A stretch of 6,927 nt of DNA, from contig JAGWTL010000153.1 in assembly GCA_028869035.1 (NCBI GenBank), forward strand, positions 1 to 6,927. The letters are read 5' to 3'. The DNA is from Burkholderiales bacterium (GTDB taxonomy: Bacteria > Pseudomonadota > Gammaproteobacteria > Burkholderiales > Burkholderiaceae_C). Made by a program: the position numbers and the translations under genes. Within the stretch, counting starts at the first letter, position 1. Every line of letters begins with the position of its first letter. Of this stretch, positions 5,007 to 6,927 are shown piece after piece. The notes beneath the pieces are model-generated. The model saw nothing but the letters and a program-made list of their open reading frames with translations, had not been told where the DNA came from and did not search any database.

Positions 5007-5888
5007 ATGAAAATCGCACGTGTGCAAAAAGACGGCCAGATCCACCTGGCCCTGGTCGATGAAGCCAGGCAGGAAGTCGCCCTGGTCGGCGGCGCCTTGG
5101 CCCAGCACCCCAACCCGGTGCTCAACGTCATCCAGCTCGGCGTCACTGCGGCGCAGCTGCAGGCCACCGCCACGGCGCGTGTGCCCATGGCCCAGGTGAA
5201 ATTCATGGCGCCGCTCTCCGCCTTCCTGCGCAACCCCTTCGCCGTGGGCAAGAACTACCACGAGCACGCCATGGAATTCGACAAGAGCGGCTTCAACGCC
5301 ACCAGCGGCGCCGCCTCGGCCATCCCCGCCTTCCCGCAGATCTTCACCAAGGCCACGCTCACGCTCAACGGCCCCACCGACCCCATCCAGTACAACCCCA
5401 AGCACACCCGGTCGGTGGACTACGAGGGCGAGATCGGCGTGGTCATCGGCGCCACCTGCCGCAACGTCAGCAAGGACGACGCCATGAAGCAGGTCTGGGG
5501 TTTTGTCGCCATGAACGACGTCACCGCGCGCGACCTGCAGAAGAACCACGCGCAGTGGTTCCTGGGCAAGTCCCTCGACGGCTTCTGCCCCATCGGTCCC
5601 TGGATCACCACCACCGACGAGGCCCCCGCCGACATGCGCATGCAGACCTGGGTCAACGGCGAACAGCGCCAGAACGCCCACATCTCGCAGCTGATCTTCG
5701 ACGTGCCCACCCTGATCGAGCAGATGAGTGCTGCCATGACCCTGCTGCCCGGCGATATTATCGCCACCGGCACCTCGGTGGGCGTGGGCGTCGGCTTCAA
5801 TCCGCCCAAGTTCCTGAAGCACGGTGACGTGGTGCGCGTGGCCATCAGCGGCCTGGGCGAGCTGAACAACCCCGTCCAGGAAATCTAG
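5007..5888 (+). CDS. FAH-superfamily hydrolase (acylpyruvate / fumarylpyruvate hydrolase-like)
   Basis: This complete 293-residue protein has all the core motifs of the family in order: FAVGKNYHEHAMEF (about 78-91), FTKATLTLNGP (113-123), VDYEGEIGVVIG (137-148), FVAMNDVTARDLQ (166-178), FLGKSLDGFCPIGPW (185-199), LLPGDIIATGTSVGVG, and GDVVRVAISGLGELNNPV near the end. The metal ligands are expected to be E140, E142 and D171. An N-terminal domain of about 70 residues precedes the catalytic core, as in acylpyruvase-type members. These cytoplasmic enzymes hydrolyse C-C bonds or isomerise/decarboxylate products of aromatic ring cleavage. Fumarylpyruvate or a related diketo acid is a reasonable guess but cannot be fixed from sequence. 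The ATG at 5007 has AGGAG (4997-5001) five bases upstream. It is divergent from the GntR regulator and upstream of the Bug-type binding protein, which suggests a small carboxylate-degradation locus. Confidence 0.93.
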   Translation: MKIARVQKDGQIHLALVDEARQEVALVGGALAQHPNPVLNVIQLGVTAAQLQATATARVPMAQVKFMAPLSAFLRNPFAVGKNYHEHAMEFDKSGFNATSGAASAIPAFPQIFTKATLTLNGPTDPIQYNPKHTRSVDYEGEIGVVIGATCRNVSKDDAMKQVWGFVAMNDVTARDLQKNHAQWFLGKSLDGFCPIGPWITTTDEAPADMRMQTWVNGEQRQNAHISQLIFDVPTLIEQMSAAMTLLPGDIIATGTSVGVGVGFNPPKFLKHGDVVRVAISGLGELNNPVQEI

Positions 5889-5906
5889 GCGAGGCGAACC
5901 GGAACA

Positions 5907-5982
5907 GCCCTTCGCCCTGAGCTTGGTCGAAGGGCCCTTCGTCCTTGCTCAGGACAGGCTTCGACAGGTTCAGCCCGAACGG
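5907..5982. repeat. Intergenic palindromic repeat (REP-like, 'CCTGAGC..TCGAAGG' type)
   Basis: The element has two inverted units. The first, 5907-5935, is a hairpin with GCCCTTCG / CGAAGGGC arms (5907-5914, 5928-5935) around a 13-base loop containing CCCTGAGC. The second, about 5959-5982, is an imperfect inverted copy (CTTCGACAGGTTCAG..CGAACGG). Between them is a small hairpin, GTCCT (5941-5945) / AGGAC (5951-5955). Translated on the minus strand it gives the VRAEPVEAC-type text often seen in false proteins from these genomes, which is how I recognise it. It starts 18 bases after the FAH stop codon and may also act as a 3' end for that transcript. No terminal T-run or coding capacity is present, so it is probably a non-autonomous, dispersed element. 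Confidence 0.75.
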
Positions 5983-5988
5983 TAGGAT
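5961..5988 (+). promoter_or_regulatory. Possible promoter of the Bug-family gene, -35 inside the repeat
   Basis: TCGACA (5961-5966, five of six matches to TTGACA) and TAGGAT (5983-5988, four of six to TATAAT) are separated by 16 bases, 25 bases before the start codon at 6014. The -35 box is part of the palindromic repeat. One more ACCAA (5991-5995), the motif repeated at the GntR/FAH promoters, follows directly. The matches are seen; activity is a weak inference. Confidence 0.3.
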
Positions 5989-6013
5989 GTACCAACACAA
6001 CGAGGAGACCCCC

Positions 6014-6927
6014 ATGACCCAACGCCGAGAATTTCTGCAACTGAGCGCCGCCGCGCTGGCGGCCGCCGGCCTGCCCGCCCTGGCGCAGGACGTCTACCCC
6101 AGCAAACCCCTCACCATGCTCGTGCCCTTCCCGCCGGGCGGCGTGGCCGATACCGTGGGCCGTCCCGTGGCCGAGGCCATGGCGCGCGCGCTGGGCCAGC
6201 CCATGGTGGTGGAGAACAAGGGCGGCGCCGGCGGCGGCATCGGCATGGCGCAGGTGGCCAAGTCCAAGGCCGATGGCTACAACCTGCTCATGTCGCTTTC
6301 GTCCGTCGTGGTGCTGCCCGAGGCCGACAAGGTGCTCAAGCGCAACCCGCTCTACACCCTGGACCAGTTGAAGCCGGTGGCCCGCTTCACCGCCGACCCC
6401 ACGGCCCTGGTGGTGCGCGCCGACAGCCCCTGGAAGACCTACAAGGACTTCATTGCCCACGTGAAATCCCACCCTGGCCAGACTACCTTCGGTTCTTCGG
6501 GCAACTACGGCACCATGCATGTACCCATGGAGCAGCTCAAGGCCGCCACCGGTACCTTCATGCTGCATGTGCCTTACACCGGCGCGGGCCCGGCCGTGCT
6601 CGCCCTGCTGGCCGGCCAGATCGATGCGCTGTCCACCGGCCCGTCCAGCGTGATGCAACACGTGCGCGCCGGCAAGCTGCGTGTGTTGGCCCATTGGGGT
6701 GAAGGCCGCTTGGCTGCGCTGCCCGAAGTGCCGAGCTTCAAGGAGTTGGGTGTGCCGATCAGCTATTCGCAATGGTCCGGTCTCTTCGTGCCGGCCGGTA
6801 CACCGGATGCCGTGGTGACCAAGCTGCGTCAGGCGGCCAAGGCTGCGTCGGAAGACGCACGTGCCAAGCAGTCGCTGATTGCGGCCGGCACCTCCTTCAT
6901 GTACCAGGACGCGCCCGAGTTCGAGCG
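6014..6927 (+). CDS. Bug/TctC-family tripartite tricarboxylate transporter solute-binding protein, 3'-truncated
   Basis: The frame is open from the ATG at 6014 to the window end (304 complete codons of about 320-330 expected). GAGGAG at 6002-6007 lies six bases upstream. The N-terminus has a twin-arginine (Tat) signal, RREFLQLSAAALAAAGLPALA (R4, R5, cleavage near residue 24). The mature part shows the Bug family pattern: YPSKPLTMLVPFPPGG (28-43), the loop GQPMVVENKGGAGGGIGM (61-78), GSSGNYGTMH with VPYTGAGPAVLALLAGQID, and LPEVPSFKELG. Bug proteins bind carboxylates in the periplasm and deliver them to TctAB-type carriers or to sensing systems. No carrier genes are in view, and many Bug genes stand alone beside degradation enzymes. 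It follows the FAH gene by 125 bases including a repeat, so it may have its own promoter. Ligand unknown. Confidence 0.93.
   Translation, partial: MTQRREFLQLSAAALAAAGLPALAQDVYPSKPLTMLVPFPPGGVADTVGRPVAEAMARALGQPMVVENKGGAGGGIGMAQVAKSKADGYNLLMSLSSVVVLPEADKVLKRNPLYTLDQLKPVARFTADPTALVVRADSPWKTYKDFIAHVKSHPGQTTFGSSGNYGTMHVPMEQLKAATGTFMLHVPYTGAGPAVLALLAGQIDALSTGPSSVMQHVRAGKLRVLAHWGEGRLAALPEVPSFKELGVPISYSQWSGLFVPAGTPDAVVTKLRQAAKAASEDARAKQSLIAAGTSFMYQDAPEFE

Noticed and set aside
4926..5822. Long minus-strand open frame of 298 codons opposite the FAH gene
   Set aside because: The plus-strand frame carries all FAH motifs and a good ribosome site; the antisense product has no recognisable domain and is a GC-bias artefact.
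5885..6772. Long minus-strand open frame of 295 codons
   Set aside because: It is the antisense of the Bug-family gene joined to the palindromic repeat; its composition is His/Gly/Arg-rich and it has no family motif.

Overview
The window is GC-rich, and its genes look like those of a betaproteobacterium, most likely a member of the Burkholderiales near Comamonadaceae. The pointers are a Bug/TctC-type solute-binding protein, the small eRF1-like 'translational machinery protein' family, a DUF2946 gene heading a copper operon, and an intergenic palindromic repeat common in these genomes. Species assignment is inference.

Layout. (1) 1-616, +: 3' part of a fumarylacetoacetate hydrolase (FAH) superfamily enzyme, closed by a strong two-way terminator (634-667). 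(2) 682-1530, -: a two-gene unit, a DksA/TraR-type zinc-finger protein followed by a small eRF1-like protein with a His/Gly-rich insert. A perfect FNR/ANR-type box sits 41.5 bp upstream of the likely transcription start. (3) 1649-4066, +: a copper-handling operon: DUF2946 upstream ORF (CruR type), TonB-dependent receptor, YcnI-like DUF1775 protein, PCu(A)C copper chaperone. (4) 4153-4824, -: FadR-type GntR regulator, divergent from (5) 5007-5888, +: a second, complete FAH-superfamily hydrolase. ACCAA repeats at 10-bp spacing lie over both divergent promoters. (6) 5907-5982: palindromic intergenic repeat. (7) 6014-end, +: Tat-exported Bug-family solute-binding protein, cut by the window edge.

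The most interesting part is region 3. The first gene has every part expected of the copper-sensing upstream ORF described in Bordetella pertussis (CruR). It has an export-type hydrophobic N-terminus and a CXXC motif. An RGPP sequence near the C-terminus resembles the RAPP ribosome-arrest motif. A very C-rich, G-poor tract lies under the arrest site, where a stalled ribosome would hide it from Rho. A stable hairpin follows before the next gene. Yet the receptor this leader should control is broken: two frameshifts plus loss of most of the barrel. The two downstream copper proteins are intact and keep all metal-binding residues. The leader may therefore now control only periplasmic copper delivery.

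Regions 4-7 look like a catabolic locus. The GntR/FCD regulator probably controls itself and the FAH hydrolase, and the Bug protein may bind the substrate or a related carboxylate; no substrate can be named from sequence.
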